From NCBI GenBank assembly GCA_046758865.1, contig JBHIBD010000025.1:1-30268 (forward strand): DNA of 30,268 nucleotides, given 5' to 3'. Position 1 is the first letter of the stretch. Each line of letters begins with the position of its first letter. Positions 1-7,893 of this stretch are shown piece by piece. The stretch comes from JBHIBD01 sp046758865 (GTDB taxonomy: Bacteria > Planctomycetota > Brocadiia > Brocadiales > Bathyanammoxibiaceae). Both the position numbers and the translations under genes were made by a program. Below the pieces are notes generated by a model. It saw only the letters and a list, made by a program, of their open reading frames with translations. It had not been told where the DNA came from and made no database searches.

Positions 1-1
1 G

Positions 2-127
2 GGGGGGGGCGGGGGCACGAGTGGGGGGCCCCCCCCACCACCATATGGCACAAAAGCCGTTGCAATGGGTGTGGCTTGGGGTAAAATACCCTTTGGTATT
101 GCCAAGCAGACCTCTTGGGGAGAATGA
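2..127 (+). CDS. Possible C-terminal end of a truncated upstream gene
   Basis: An open frame runs in from the window edge and stops with TGA at 125-127, three bases before the thiolase ATG. Its last 27 or so codons read like ordinary protein (ending GIAKQTSWGE), and such tight spacing fits an operon partner of the thiolase. The first 40 bases are G and C homopolymer runs that translate to Gly and Pro strings and may be a contig-end artefact, so only the part from about position 44 is believable. The family is not recognised. Confidence 0.35.
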   Translation, partial: GGGGGTSGGPPPPPYGTKAVAMGVAWGKIPFGIAKQTSWGE

Positions 128-130
128 TAT

Positions 131-1315
131 ATGAGCCCACCTTGTGTCATCCTGAGTGCTTGCAGGACCCCAGTAGGTGCCTTTAACGGCCTTCTCAGCA
201 CCGTTCCAGCCACAAAGCTAGGTGCCATTGTGGTTGGTGAGGCCTTAGAAAGGTCGAGAAATTTAAAATCAGAGGACGTAGACCAGGTCATAATGGGAAA
301 TGTGCTTTCCGCTGGGTTGGGTCAGGCGCCGGCAAGACAGGCCTCCCTTGGTGCAGGCCTGCCCCCCGCGGTGTGTACCTTCACGGTGAGCAAGGTATGC
401 GGTTCGGGGCTTAAGGCCGTTATGCTTGGTGCGCAGTCGGTATCCACCGGTGAGGCAGAGGTGGTGATTGCTGGTGGGATGGAGAGTATGAGCCGTGCAC
501 CTTATATATTGGACCATGCCCGCACCGGCTACCGGCTCGGACACAGTTACATCACAGACAGTATGGTGCATGACGGCCTCTGGGATGTATACAACAACTA
601 TCATATGGGCACCGCTGCCGAGCTACTGGCAGAGAGGTATGAGTTCTCGAGAAAAGACCTTGACGACTTCGCTATCCAAAGCTACGAGAGGGCCTTACAA
701 GCGCAACGAGAAGGCCGTTTTGCTGAGGAGATAGTATCTGTAAAGGCGCCAGGAAGGGACGGAAAACAGGAGGTTGTAAAGGAGGATGAATGCCCCAGGC
801 GCTTTAACAGGGACAAGATGCCCACACTGCCGCCGGCCTTCAAGGACGGCGGGAGGCTTACAGCAGGAAATTCCTCTGCAATAAGTGATGGGGCATCAGC
901 CCTGGTGTTAGCCTCAGAGGATAGGGCCAGGAGTCTTGGCGTTGAGCCGATGGCGAAGATAGTAGCACAGGCCGAGGCAGGACTGCTCCCGGAGCTCTTT
1001 TCTCTCGCACCGGTTACCGCCATAAAGAAGCTTCTGAAGAAGATGGGGCTAACTATTAAGGATATAGACCTGTTCGAGATAAACGAGGCATTTGCCTCCA
1101 CATGTCTTGCCATCTCCCAAGAGCTCGAGGTAGACCCCGATAGACTCAACGTAAAGGGCGGTGCAATTGCCCTGGGCCACCCCATAGGTGCTAGTGGTGC
1201 AAGGGTACTTACCACACTCCTTTACGCCATGAGGGAACGCCAGGTAAAGAGGGGTTTGGCCGCTCTATGTATTGGGGGAGGTGAGGCGGTGGCAGTGGCG
1301 GTAGAGGCGGTGTAG
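131..1315 (+). CDS. Acetyl-CoA acyltransferase (thiolase)
   Basis: A 394-residue thiolase, the usual length for the family. It cleaves 3-ketoacyl-CoA with CoA to acetyl-CoA and a shortened acyl-CoA, or condenses two acetyl-CoA in reverse. The nucleophilic cysteine is Cys90 in SKVCGSGLK, the NEAFA motif is present, and the C-terminal catalytic pair is His350 (ALGHPIGASG) and Cys380 (LCIGGGEA). The ATG follows a GGGGAG sequence at about 117-122. It begins a run of same-strand fatty-acid oxidation genes, so a degradative role is likely. Sequence alone does not separate acetoacetyl-CoA thiolase from a broader 3-ketoacyl-CoA thiolase. Confidence 0.93.
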   Translation: MSPPCVILSACRTPVGAFNGLLSTVPATKLGAIVVGEALERSRNLKSEDVDQVIMGNVLSAGLGQAPARQASLGAGLPPAVCTFTVSKVCGSGLKAVMLGAQSVSTGEAEVVIAGGMESMSRAPYILDHARTGYRLGHSYITDSMVHDGLWDVYNNYHMGTAAELLAERYEFSRKDLDDFAIQSYERALQAQREGRFAEEIVSVKAPGRDGKQEVVKEDECPRRFNRDKMPTLPPAFKDGGRLTAGNSSAISDGASALVLASEDRARSLGVEPMAKIVAQAEAGLLPELFSLAPVTAIKKLLKKMGLTIKDIDLFEINEAFASTCLAISQELEVDPDRLNVKGGAIALGHPIGASGARVLTTLLYAMRERQVKRGLAALCIGGGEAVAVAVEAV

Positions 1316-1431
1316 CATAAGGCGAGAGGTCCTGTATCGTACAATGATGGTCATGTAGTGGTCGAGCTTGTCCCCCAGAAGTGGGAGCCTCTTCACACAA
1401 CGGCACTATTTTATTATAAGGATATAGAACG

Positions 1432-2283
1432 ATGGAGATTGGGCGCGTAGGTGTAGTAGGAGGTGGGCAAATGGGTCAGGGTATTGCTCAGGCCGTAGCT
1501 ACTGCCGGGATGGAGGTAACCCTTGTAGACCTGAGCGAGAGGCTTCTTAAAAGGGCCATGGAGCGCACCTCGTGGGGTGTCCACAAGCTTATCGAAAAGG
1601 GTGTCCTTAAACCTGAACAGCAGGATGAGATATTGAACAGGATAACGGGGACGGTACGTTTGGAAGACCTCCGTGGTGTGAACCTTGTTATCGAGGCAGT
1701 TAGTGAGAACGAGTCGTTAAAGCTGGAGTTATTTGGGATGCTGGATAGTATATGCCCGCTTGAGGCAATCTTTGCCTCAAATACGTCCTCAATACCTATT
1801 GCAAAGCTGGCCTCGGCCACTATGAGACCGGAAAGATTTGTGGGGATACACTTCATGAACCCTGTACCTGTAATGGAACTGGTGGAGATAATTCCAGGTC
1901 CCAAGACCTCGCGAGAGACCCTTACCGTCGCAAGATCATTGTGTGAGCGGCTGGGTAAGACCGCTATAGAGGTGAAGGATTCGCCGGGCTTTGTAGTCAA
2001 CAGGATAATGGGACCTATGATAAACGAGGCCATCTATCTCCTGCAAGAAGGGGTTGCCAGCAAAGAGGATATCGATAAGGCCATGACCCTGGGTACTAGG
2101 CACCCCATGGGCCCACTGGCATTGGCAGATTTCGTTGGGCTGGATACCTGCTTGGCCATCATGGAGGTCCTTTACAAGGAAAAGAGAGACCCCAAATACA
2201 AGCCCTGCCCACTACTGAAGGAATACGTGGAGGCTGGGAAGCTGGGCAAGAAGGTAGGGGAGGGATTTTATAAATATAAATGA
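1432..2283 (+). CDS. 3-hydroxyacyl-CoA (3-hydroxybutyryl-CoA) dehydrogenase
   Basis: A 283-residue single-function NAD-dependent dehydrogenase, typical of the short Hbd/PaaH type rather than the large FadB fusion. The Rossmann motif VGGGQMGQGIA lies at about residues 9-19. The catalytic His140 and Glu149 sit in GIHFMNPVPVMELVE, and NTSS (117-120) and SPGFVVNR match conserved substrate-site segments. It oxidises L-3-hydroxyacyl-CoA to 3-ketoacyl-CoA, the step before thiolase. An AAGGA ribosome site lies about 10 bases upstream of the ATG. A 116-base spacer separates it from the thiolase, and it overlaps the next gene by four bases (ATGA). Confidence 0.93.
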   Translation: MEIGRVGVVGGGQMGQGIAQAVATAGMEVTLVDLSERLLKRAMERTSWGVHKLIEKGVLKPEQQDEILNRITGTVRLEDLRGVNLVIEAVSENESLKLELFGMLDSICPLEAIFASNTSSIPIAKLASATMRPERFVGIHFMNPVPVMELVEIIPGPKTSRETLTVARSLCERLGKTAIEVKDSPGFVVNRIMGPMINEAIYLLQEGVASKEDIDKAMTLGTRHPMGPLALADFVGLDTCLAIMEVLYKEKRDPKYKPCPLLKEYVEAGKLGKKVGEGFYKYK

Positions 2284-3128
2284 GGCTAGGGAAATTCTCC
2301 ATACATGCCTGCATGGACGGTTTTTTCCGCCTGGATGGTGGGGCGATGTTTGGAATCGTACCTCGGGTGTTATGGGAGAGGACAGACCCACCGGATGATA
2401 AGAACCGAATTCTCCTTGCCCTGCGCTCTTTACTCATTCGAACGGGGAAGGCCAACATTCTAGTAGATACTGGTATCGGTAGCAAGGGTGACCAGAAGTT
2501 TCGTGACATCTATGTGATTGACAGGGACCCACCACTGGAGGGTGCGCTCGCCGCCCACGGCCTTACCCCCAAGGACGTGGATGTGGTCATAAACACCCAT
2601 CTCCACCTGGACCATGCCGGTGGAAACACCTGTATTGGGGATGACGGCAATGTCGTCCCAGCCTTCCCAGGGGCTAAGTATGTAATACAAAGGGGTGAGT
2701 GGGAAGACGCCACGAATCCCGACGAGAGGACCAAGGGTTCGTACATAGCCAATGACTTCCTGCCGCTTGAGGGTCTTGGGGGGATTATAGAGTTTGTGGA
2801 CGGGGCCGAGGTGGAGGTAGATAAAGGCGTGTCTCTCATAGTAACAGGTGGCCACACGTCCTTTCACCAGTGTGTAAAGGTAGAGTCCGAGGGAGAAGTA
2901 GCACTCTTCCTGGCCGACCTGGTGCCCACTGCCAGCCACCTACCACTCCCGTATACGATGGCCTACGACCTCATCCCGCAGGACACACTGAAGGCGAAGA
3001 AGCGCCTCCTTGGGCGGGCTGTGGATGAGGAGTGGCTGGTTATCTTCCAGCACGACCCAAGGGTCGAGGCGGCGTATCTGCGACGGGAAGGGGAGAAGAT
3101 AGTACTCCGAGAGGAGGTTAAGCTCTGA
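2280..3128 (+). CDS. MBL-fold metallo-hydrolase inside the beta-oxidation operon
   Basis: A 282-residue metallo-beta-lactamase-fold protein. The binuclear metal motif HxHxDH is at residues 107-112 (NTHLHLDHAGGN), followed by GGHTSFHQ, FLADLVP and a late histidine in FQHDPR, which supply the remaining expected ligands. The overall layout resembles the N-acyl homoserine lactonase/AttM branch, but many MBL hydrolases share it. It overlaps the dehydrogenase before it by four bases and the hydratase after it by one, so translation is probably coupled. Its context suggests a hydrolase acting on an acyl-CoA, thioester or lactone intermediate; this is inference. No signal peptide is visible, so it is probably cytoplasmic. 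Confidence 0.85.
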   Translation: MRLGKFSIHACMDGFFRLDGGAMFGIVPRVLWERTDPPDDKNRILLALRSLLIRTGKANILVDTGIGSKGDQKFRDIYVIDRDPPLEGALAAHGLTPKDVDVVINTHLHLDHAGGNTCIGDDGNVVPAFPGAKYVIQRGEWEDATNPDERTKGSYIANDFLPLEGLGGIIEFVDGAEVEVDKGVSLIVTGGHTSFHQCVKVESEGEVALFLADLVPTASHLPLPYTMAYDLIPQDTLKAKKRLLGRAVDEEWLVIFQHDPRVEAAYLRREGEKIVLREEVKL

Positions 3129-3898
3129 TGGAAAACCAATTTGTCGGCTGTGTGGTAAAAGATAGTATTTCCACACTGACCATTAATAACCCCCCTGTAA
3201 ACGCCCTCTCTACCCGGGTGATGAGGGAATTGGATGAGGCGTTGGGAGAATTGGGTGGTGCCAAGGTGGTTATCATTACAGGTGCAGGGAACCTGTTCAG
3301 CGCTGGCGCTGACATAAAGGAGCTTGCCAAGATTTCATCTGGTGAAGAGGCGAGGCAGTTTAGCGAGTGCTGTCATCGGGTGTTGAGGAGGATTGAGACC
3401 TCCAAACGTCCAGTTATTGCTGCCATTAACGGTAACTGTTTGGGCGGTGGTCTGGAGCTGGCCCTTTGCTGCCATATAAGGATAGCGTCTGAGGGTGCGC
3501 GACTGGGCCAGCCGGAGATAAATCTGGGTATAATCCCTGGGGCCGGTGGCACACAGCGCCTTCCCAGGGTGGTGGGGAGTTCGATGGCACTTGAGATGCT
3601 CCTGACGGGAGAGCCTCTAAGTACCGAAGAAGCACGCACCTATGGGCTTGTGAACCGTGTGACCAAGCCGGAACTCCTTATGGAAGAAGCCACGTTTCTC
3701 GCAAAAAGGATTGTTGCAAGACCGGCCTCGGCCGCCTCTCTCATAATCGAAGCCGTGGAGAGCGGGCACAACATGCCCCTTGAACTGGCGCTTGAGCTGG
3801 AATCAAAACTCTTTGGTGATGTCTTTACTACTGAGGATAGTAAAGAGGGACTTAAGGCCTTCCTGGAAAAGCGCTCCCCCAAGTTTAAGGATAAATAG
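3128..3898 (+). CDS. Enoyl-CoA hydratase (crotonase family)
   Basis: A 256-residue crotonase-fold protein that hydrates trans-2-enoyl-CoA to 3-hydroxyacyl-CoA. The oxyanion-hole segments are FSAGADIKEL (57-66) and CLGGGLELA (104-112). The two catalytic glutamates expected of true hydratases are present as Glu110 and Glu130, twenty residues apart as in the rat enzyme, and the IPGAGGTQRLPR signature follows. Keeping both glutamates argues for hydratase rather than isomerase or dehalogenase activity. The ATG overlaps the stop of the MBL gene (TGATG). The 18-base gap to etfB points to one transcript. Confidence 0.92.
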   Translation: MENQFVGCVVKDSISTLTINNPPVNALSTRVMRELDEALGELGGAKVVIITGAGNLFSAGADIKELAKISSGEEARQFSECCHRVLRRIETSKRPVIAAINGNCLGGGLELALCCHIRIASEGARLGQPEINLGIIPGAGGTQRLPRVVGSSMALEMLLTGEPLSTEEARTYGLVNRVTKPELLMEEATFLAKRIVARPASAASLIIEAVESGHNMPLELALELESKLFGDVFTTEDSKEGLKAFLEKRSPKFKDK

Positions 3899-3916
3899 CG
3901 CTAGAATGGATAATCC

Positions 3917-4690
3917 ATGAATATAATAGCCTGCGCTAGGCAAGTGCCCACACTAGAATCCACCATCAAACCACTACCATCTCCCCCCTTTATAGACACA
4001 TCAGGCCTCACGTACATGACCAACCCGTTCGATGAGTATGCGGTTGAGGAGGGCGTACGGATAAAGGAAAGACTGGGCAGCGGCGAGTTAACCGTCGTGA
4101 CGGTCGGCCCGGAGGGTGCTGACCAGATGCTACTTAATGCACTTGCGGTGGGTGCAGACAGGGCCGTGCATGTACATGTCAAGGAAGGATTTCTTCCGCG
4201 GCTGGACTCCTTTGTGGTTGCGTCCCTACTTAAGAATGCGATAGATGGGAGGAAATATGACGTCATTCTCTGCGGGAAGGAGGCCGTTGATGACAGGCAA
4301 GGTGCGGTTGGGATAGAACTGGCGGAGTTCTTGGGGCTACCCCACGTGGCGGCCGTAACCAAGCTGGATATAGATCCTGGGGTAAAAAAGGCCACCGCAC
4401 GCAGGCAGATTGAAGGGGCCTGGGAGATAGTAGAGTGTCAACTGCCCGCAGTGTTTACCTGTCACAAGGGCCTTAACGAACCTCGCTACCCACCACTGCC
4501 AGGGATTATGAAGGCCCGAAAAAAGCCGCATGAAGACATAACAGACGTAGAAATTCCAGCCGCAAAGCTGTCCCTTGCAAGGCTCGAACACCTGCCCCAA
4601 AGAAAGGCGGGCAAAAAACTGGAGGGAGATATCCCACAGGTGACGGAAGAACTCCTACGTCTACTGCACGAGGAGGCCAGGGTAATCTAG
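3917..4690 (+). CDS. etfB: Electron transfer flavoprotein beta subunit
   Basis: A 257-residue EtfB, the AMP-binding small subunit of the EtfAB heterodimer that takes electrons from acyl-CoA dehydrogenases. It starts with the family-typical MNIIACARQVP, and the nucleotide-binding segment CGKEAVDDRQGAVGIELAEF lies at residues 119-138. The EtfB signature region continues through PQRKAGKKLEG near the C terminus. The ribosome site is weak. An earlier ATG at 3906 closes after four codons, so 3917 is the start. It is followed by a palindrome and etfA. The likely partners are the acyl-CoA dehydrogenase at 11748-12911 and the membrane oxidoreductase at 5791-7830. Confidence 0.92.
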   Translation: MNIIACARQVPTLESTIKPLPSPPFIDTSGLTYMTNPFDEYAVEEGVRIKERLGSGELTVVTVGPEGADQMLLNALAVGADRAVHVHVKEGFLPRLDSFVVASLLKNAIDGRKYDVILCGKEAVDDRQGAVGIELAEFLGLPHVAAVTKLDIDPGVKKATARRQIEGAWEIVECQLPAVFTCHKGLNEPRYPPLPGIMKARKKPHEDITDVEIPAAKLSLARLEHLPQRKAGKKLEGDIPQVTEELLRLLHEEARVI

Positions 4691-4717
4691 TAGGGACACA
4701 ACATGTTGTGCCCCTAC
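4690..4717. repeat. REP-like palindrome (copy 1) between etfB and etfA
   Basis: A 28-base near-perfect palindrome: left arm GTAGGGACACAACA and right arm TGTTGTGCCCCTAC, with one mismatch. It begins at the last base of the etfB stop codon. It shares the GTAGGG/CCCTAC core with two other intergenic palindromes at 11699 and 12969. In RNA it would form a strong hairpin that might tune the EtfB to EtfA ratio; this is inference. Confidence 0.75.
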
Positions 4718-4741
4718 AACTCCAAACAAGAAAATAAAGGC

Positions 4742-5740
4742 ATGCCACAAGAAATCTTGGTTATAACTGAGCAGAGGGGTGGTGAGTTTAAGAATGTGAA
4801 CCTTGAGGTTATAGGGGAGGCTCAGCGCCTGAAAGATGCCCGTGGATTAGATTTCAGTGTCTTTGTATTGGGCTACAAGATTGAGGACCTCGCCAGTTCT
4901 TTGCTCAGTTATGGTGCCAGCGAGGTCTTGGTGGCCGATTCTGAGGTATTGGAGAAATACAACAGCCAGGTCTATGCCCACGTCCTGTTGGACGAAATTC
5001 TTAGAAGAAGAAAACCCGTGGCCATCCTTCTCCCTGCTACTGCAATGGGCAGGGATTTAGGGCCCAGGCTGGCGGCCAGACTTGGAGGGGCCTATATGGC
5101 CGACTGTATCGGACTTGATATGGGCGCAGATTTTTTGTTGGAGGCAAGGCGCCTGGTGTACGGGGGCAGGGTTATAGCCACAATGATTGCAGAGAGTAAT
5201 CACCCCCCGAATTTTCAGGTCGCCACACTCAGGCCAAATACCTTTGATAGGGCAAAAGAGATTGCTGGAAAGGAGACGGCCACTACAAGGGTAGAGGCCA
5301 AGGCCCCGCCGGACCTGCGTACTGTACTGAAAGAGATTATCTACGACAAAGAACGCGGCATGGACATCGCCGAGGCCAGGGTGATTGTCTCGGGCGGGAG
5401 GGGCATGAAGGGACCTGAAAACTACGGGATACTCGAGGAGCTGGCAGGTCTTCTTGGTGGTGCGGTTGGTGCCTCCAGGGCGGCGGTGGATGCGGGCTGG
5501 AGACCTGCTGACACCCAGGTAGGGCTCACTGGTAAAACAGTCGGCCCCGATTTGTATATAGCCTGCGGCATCTCAGGTTCTCCCCAGCACCTGGCGGGGA
5601 TGATGTCATCCAGGTGCATCGTTGCCATTAACAAGGACCCGGATGCCCCTATATTCAAGGTAGCCGACTACGGCATAGTAGGCGACCTCTTCGAGGTAGT
5701 CCCCCTGATGATAAAGGGATTGAAGAAGATGCAGGCATGA
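4742..5740 (+). CDS. etfA: Electron transfer flavoprotein alpha subunit
   Basis: A 332-residue EtfA carrying the electron-transferring FAD. The FAD domain shows SGGRGMK (217-223), SRAAVDAGW (245-253), QVGLTGKTV (259-267) and GISGSPQH (276-283), then INKDPDAPIF. The reading frame is open back to an ATG at 4703, but that codon is inside the palindrome and would add 13 residues foreign to the family. The ATG at 4742, preceded by AAAGG and starting MPQEILVITEQRGGEF, is the better start. Partner of EtfB just upstream. It ends at a hairpin shared with the convergent gene. Confidence 0.93.
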   Translation: MPQEILVITEQRGGEFKNVNLEVIGEAQRLKDARGLDFSVFVLGYKIEDLASSLLSYGASEVLVADSEVLEKYNSQVYAHVLLDEILRRRKPVAILLPATAMGRDLGPRLAARLGGAYMADCIGLDMGADFLLEARRLVYGGRVIATMIAESNHPPNFQVATLRPNTFDRAKEIAGKETATTRVEAKAPPDLRTVLKEIIYDKERGMDIAEARVIVSGGRGMKGPENYGILEELAGLLGGAVGASRAAVDAGWRPADTQVGLTGKTVGPDLYIACGISGSPQHLAGMMSSRCIVAINKDPDAPIFKVADYGIVGDLFEVVPLMIKGLKKMQA

Positions 5741-5752
5741 TGCAATTAAGCA

Positions 5753-5772
5753 GGGTGCATCAAGACGCACCC
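5753..5772. terminator. Hairpin in the convergent spacer, possible terminator
   Basis: GGGTGC (5753-5758) and GCACCC (5767-5772) form a 6-base stem with an 8-base loop. It lies between the etfA stop (5740) and the stop of the opposing gene (5791). A T run at 5787-5792 comes 14 bases after the stem, so it is not a textbook intrinsic terminator, but the position suits ending transcription from either side. Confidence 0.4.
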
Positions 5773-5790
5773 GACTAAATCGAGGGTTTT

Positions 5791-7830
5791 TTAACTGCCA
5801 GCCAGTACCTCTGCGATGTCCAGCACCTTTACATCCTCCCTGTCCCTTGCCTTGAGGCCGTTTGAGAGCATGGTGAGGCAGTAGGGGCAGGCGGTTACTA
5901 TAGTCTCGGCCCCGGTCTCGAGCGCCTGGTCGGTCCGCATCTCGTTAATATTTTTACCCCCCACTCTCTGCTCCATCCACATATGCCCACCGCCCCCGCC
6001 GCAGCAGAAACTCCTGTCCCTCGACCGCTCCATCTCCTTCAATAACCCTATATTGGGGAGGGGCTTGAGTATCTCTCTGGGCTCATCATAGATGTCGTTG
6101 TGACGTCCCAGATAACAGGGGTCGTGGTATGTTACAGTCTTTCCCGACCGGTTTGTGCCGGCCTTCTTATTAAGCAGGTCTTTAATCTGGTTACTGGATT
6201 TGGCGGAAATAAATTCGGTGTGGTGTAAAACATCAAAAAAATTTCCACCGAACTGGGGATATTCATTCTTCAGGGTGTTGAAGCAGTGGGGGCAGCAGGT
6301 AACAATCTCCTTTACATTGTGTTTTTCAAAAATTTTGATGTTTTGTCTTACTAACTGCTGGAAGTCCGCCTCGTTGCCGAATCTCCTCAGGGGGTCCCCG
6401 CAGCATATTTCCTCTCCGCCTAATACGCCAAAATCCAGCCCCATCTCTTTTAGGATTTTGGCGAAGGCCCTGGTTACCCGCTGGTTTCTATCGTCAAACG
6501 CACCTGCGCATCCAACCCAAAAGAGGGTCTTGGGTCTATTATTATCGCTGTCTGAGAGCCGTTTTACGTCAATACCCTGCATCCAGTCCTCTCTCCGTTC
6601 GTTACTGAGGCCATACGGATTTTTCTGCGACTGTAAATTCTTGATGGTCCTTGTAATCTCGGCGGGGTATTTACCCTCCATGAGGCCGGGCCCCCTGCGG
6701 AGGTCTATTATCTTTTGTAGGTGTTCTATGTATACGGGGCAGTGCTCGACGCAGGCCAGGCAGGTGGTGCAGGCCCAGATTTCCGCCTCACTTATCTTTC
6801 CACCTACAAGCCGCTCCTTCATGTCTTCGTCCTCTTCCATCTGTGACTTTATGTCCAGGATAATCTTCTGGGGCATCAGGGGCTTTTCGGCCAGGGTGGC
6901 CGGACACTGGCTATCACACCGGCCACACCTCATGCAGGCATCCACGTCCAGGAGCTGCTTCCACGTGAAATCCTTTGGGCTCAGTACGCCAAAGACGTGC
7001 GTCTCCAGGGCCCCGGTCTCAATATCTTCTTCTTTTATGGCCAGTGGCTTGAGGGCACCTTTTGGCAGGGTTGAGTGGAGGAGTATGTTTAGTGGACTGG
7101 TGAGTATGTGCAAGAGCTTCGAGTATGGTATGTAGGCTATGAAGCCCATTGCAAGGGTCATATGGAGCCACCAGAGTATGCGGTGCATCCGGGACAGTGT
7201 GTCAGCTTGGGTACCATTTTGGATACTATGGGGTTCTGAAAATATGGTGACAAGAATCCTGGAAAAGGCGTATCCGACCGGTGAGTATCCGCCCCAGGCG
7301 GGTGTAGTAGCGGCAATCCTTGCCCCTTCAATCAGAAAACCGGTGAGGAGTATGGAGAAGAGCAGCCCCAATATTATGGCATCGTCCCACCTGTTTTTAA
7401 AAAATCTTTGTTCAAACAGGTAGCGTCTGATGGTGGCAAGCAGTATCCCCGTGATGAATAATGCCCCGAAAATGTCCAGGAGCAGGGAGTAGTAGAGGTA
7501 GAAATCGCCATAAAGGATTGGCCACCCCAGATGGAGCTGTAGGGCCACGAGGCATGTGCCGATGAATAGTGCGGTGAAGCTGAAGAAAATGAGGGCGTGG
7601 ATTATGCCAGGGCGTACCTCCATAAGTATGTTTCGATGACTGATGACGGTCCATGCCGTAAACACCAGGCGGCGGGATAGGTGACTGAACGTGTCCTCCT
7701 TCTGACCGGTAAACCAGAGTCTGGCGCGCCGGTACATGCCGTATGAGAAGATGGCGAGTGCGATGGCAAAGAAGGCGTACAGTAGTGTATGATGCTCAAT
7801 GTTCCAGTAAATCTCTCTTGTGGGGACCAT
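5791..7830 (-). CDS. Membrane FeS/heme protein, Etf:menaquinone oxidoreductase (EMO) type
   Basis: A 679-residue protein in three parts. Residues 1-250 hold about five hydrophobic segments resembling the heme b subunit of nitrate reductase (NarI-like), with membrane histidines such as His79 and His223 as possible heme ligands. Residues 299-364 carry two 4Fe-4S motifs: Cys299, 302, 305, 309 and Cys354, 357, 360, 364. The C-terminal third has two heterodisulfide-reductase-like CCG regions (EEICCGDP, CCPHCF, then DPCYLGRHND, SFCCGGGGG, CPYCLTM). This layout is that of the DUF224 FeS oxidoreductases now known as EtfAB:(methyl)menaquinone oxidoreductase, which pass Etf electrons to quinone. Etf, acyl-CoA dehydrogenase and beta-oxidation genes next door support that role. 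No clear ribosome site precedes the ATG. Confidence 0.87.
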   Translation of the reverse strand: MVPTREIYWNIEHHTLLYAFFAIALAIFSYGMYRRARLWFTGQKEDTFSHLSRRLVFTAWTVISHRNILMEVRPGIIHALIFFSFTALFIGTCLVALQLHLGWPILYGDFYLYYSLLLDIFGALFITGILLATIRRYLFEQRFFKNRWDDAIILGLLFSILLTGFLIEGARIAATTPAWGGYSPVGYAFSRILVTIFSEPHSIQNGTQADTLSRMHRILWWLHMTLAMGFIAYIPYSKLLHILTSPLNILLHSTLPKGALKPLAIKEEDIETGALETHVFGVLSPKDFTWKQLLDVDACMRCGRCDSQCPATLAEKPLMPQKIILDIKSQMEEDEDMKERLVGGKISEAEIWACTTCLACVEHCPVYIEHLQKIIDLRRGPGLMEGKYPAEITRTIKNLQSQKNPYGLSNERREDWMQGIDVKRLSDSDNNRPKTLFWVGCAGAFDDRNQRVTRAFAKILKEMGLDFGVLGGEEICCGDPLRRFGNEADFQQLVRQNIKIFEKHNVKEIVTCCPHCFNTLKNEYPQFGGNFFDVLHHTEFISAKSSNQIKDLLNKKAGTNRSGKTVTYHDPCYLGRHNDIYDEPREILKPLPNIGLLKEMERSRDRSFCCGGGGGHMWMEQRVGGKNINEMRTDQALETGAETIVTACPYCLTMLSNGLKARDREDVKVLDIAEVLAGS

Positions 7831-7893
7831 ATAATTTATCTGTTGGCGGTAGAACGGTTAATATTGACGGAGGATGCGTTATAAGAACGGCCG

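Noticed and set aside
1351..1386. Possible fourth GTAG-type palindrome downstream of the thiolase
   Set aside because: GTAGTGGTCGAGC and the following CCCCC stretch only loosely resemble the other three; arms do not pair well enough.
6155..7135. Long open frame on the + strand opposite the membrane FeS protein
   Set aside because: It is antisense to a fully motif-supported gene, has no recognisable domain, and its Ser/Arg/Leu-rich composition is that of a reverse-strand shadow.
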